A DNA stretch of 15,052 nt from contig DAOVNC010000031.1 in NCBI GenBank assembly GCA_030630445.1, positions 1 to 15,052 of the forward strand, written 5' to 3'. This DNA is from Kiritimatiellales bacterium (GTDB lineage: Bacteria > Verrucomicrobiota > Kiritimatiellia > Kiritimatiellales > Pontiellaceae). Each line of letters opens with the position of its first letter. Position 1 is the first letter of the stretch. Shown one piece after another: positions 14,353 through 15,052 of this stretch. Both the position numbers and the translations under genes were made by a program. The notes under the pieces are model-generated. The model saw nothing but the letters and a program-made list of their open reading frames with translations, made no database searches and was not told the DNA's origin.

Positions 14353-15052
14353 TTTTTTTTCCGGGTCACGCAGAGGTTTCCGACCTCGAATGGCACCACC
14401 GCTTTGGTCTGGTGAATGGCGCTGGCGTTTACATCCATCCAATCCCCGATCCCGGCCAGCCGCTGGTTGGCCGTCGGATCAAAATTTCCATGGGAGTCCG
14501 GCCCGACGTTGAGCAGCAGGTTGCCGCCTTTTGCCACGATGCCCACCAGCAGGTGTATGAGTTCATGAACGGATTTATAGGTATCGCCGGGTTTGTGGGA
14601 CCACTGCTCGGCCATGGTGATGCAGCTTTCCCACGGGCCGTCGGGCGGCGTGTCGGGCACCGTCTGCTCGGGGGTGCGGTAGTTTTCGTATTCGCCGCCA
14701 ACATTGCGGTCGACAATCAGAATGCCGGGCTGCGCCTTCCGGGCCATCCGGGCGATCTTGTCCATTTGGAGATCCTCCCGGGGCGCACGAACCCAGTCGC
14801 CGTCGAGCCAGAGAATGTCCACTTTGCCGTAGCCGGTCAGCAACTCGGCGATCTGGTTGTGAACGAAATCAACGTAGCGGGCCCAGCGCCCGGGGTGCTT
14901 GGCGGGGTCATAGTTGGCCTCGCGGGCAAGCCGTGGATTTTCGGCGCACCAGTAATCGCTATGGTGCCAGTCGGGTTTCGAGTAGTAGACGCCGATCCCC
15001 AACCCCTGATTCCGAAAGGCATCGAAGATCTGCTTGGCAAGGTCGGTGCTGG
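14349..15052 (-). CDS. GH29 alpha-L-fucosidase (truncated by window; frameshifted)
   Basis: Catalytic part of a retaining exo-alpha-L-fucosidase of family GH29. The frame is open to the window edge, so the N-terminus lies outside; the TTG codon at 15002 is an internal leucine. Visible GH29 blocks are G-I-G-V-Y-Y-S-K-P-D-W-H and V-D-I-L-W-L-D-G-D, where the first Asp after Leu (codon 14802-14804) is the expected nucleophile. P-W-E-S-C-I-T-M and K-G-G-N-L-L-L-N-V-G-P-D follow; the Glu in W-E-S-C is an acid/base candidate. The frame stops at TGA (14349-14351) right after a run of eight A (14353-14360). The missing C-terminal domain continues in the -1 frame, so the reading is broken by one base. 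If the frame is restored it is a normal fucosidase. The symporter gene follows at 18 bp. It presumably releases fucose for import or catabolism. Confidence 0.85.
   Translation of the reverse strand, partial: STDLAKQIFDAFRNQGLGIGVYYSKPDWHHSDYWCAENPRLAREANYDPAKHPGRWARYVDFVHNQIAELLTGYGKVDILWLDGDWVRAPREDLQMDKIARMARKAQPGILIVDRNVGGEYENYRTPEQTVPDTPPDGPWESCITMAEQWSHKPGDTYKSVHELIHLLVGIVAKGGNLLLNVGPDSHGNFDPTANQRLAGIGDWMDVNASAIHQTKAVVPFEVGNLCVTRKKN

Noticed and set aside
15000..15002. TTG at 15000-15002 as the fucosidase start
   Set aside because: The codons upstream to the window edge continue the GH29 fold (D-A-F-R-N-Q-G-L-G-I-G-V-Y-Y-S), so this is an internal leucine.

Overview
The window holds seven intact or partial protein-coding genes, plus one frameshifted gene cut by the right edge. 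They fall into a housekeeping part (left) and a glycan-catabolic part (middle and right). No tRNA, rRNA, CRISPR array or insertion sequence was seen. The taxon cannot be proven from the sequence. The GC-rich coding style, the split pntAA-pntAB-pntB operon, the esterase carrying a CBM9-like domain, and the SSS symporter with a 'STHDTYLHSW' helix together suggest a polysaccharide-degrading bacterium of the PVC group (Verrucomicrobiota, Kiritimatiellota or Lentisphaerota type). That is an inference.

Layout. 1-809 (+) is the 3' part of a gene made of 42-residue tetratricopeptide repeats of kinesin-light-chain type, visibly more AT-rich than the rest. It converges on 3636-833 (-), a complete proton-translocating NAD(P) transhydrogenase operon (pntAA, pntAB, pntB). 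This operon is tightly coupled and driven by a near-consensus sigma70-type promoter at 3681-3709. 6924-3823 (-) is a GH38 alpha-mannosidase without a signal peptide, with two hairpins just after its stop. A 117-bp divergent intergenic region separates it from a (+) operon. That operon has a GH130 enzyme (beta-mannoside phosphorylase or beta-mannosidase, 7042-8031) and a large secreted protein (8051-11692) that joins an alpha/beta-hydrolase/esterase to a C-terminal CBM9-like module. Converging on it from the right is a second (-) operon: a GH29 alpha-L-fucosidase, cut by the window edge and carrying a -1 frameshift at a run of eight A, followed 18 bp later by a long SSS-family sodium/solute symporter.

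How it may work together (inference). The exported esterase/CBM9 protein would act on an external glycan and the symporter would import a released sugar. The signal-less GH38 and GH130 would finish degradation in the cytoplasm, with GH29 removing fucose. Alpha-mannosidase plus GH130 plus alpha-fucosidase is the set expected for fucosylated N-glycan-type (Man-beta-GlcNAc core) or mannose/fucose-rich algal glycans. No SusC/SusD pair, sulfatase or regulator lies in the window. The most distinctive non-coding signals are a pair of TGTAGA-headed hairpins, each about 10 nt after one of two convergent stop codons (11703-11817), and a 9-bp direct repeat in the GH38/GH130 divergent region.
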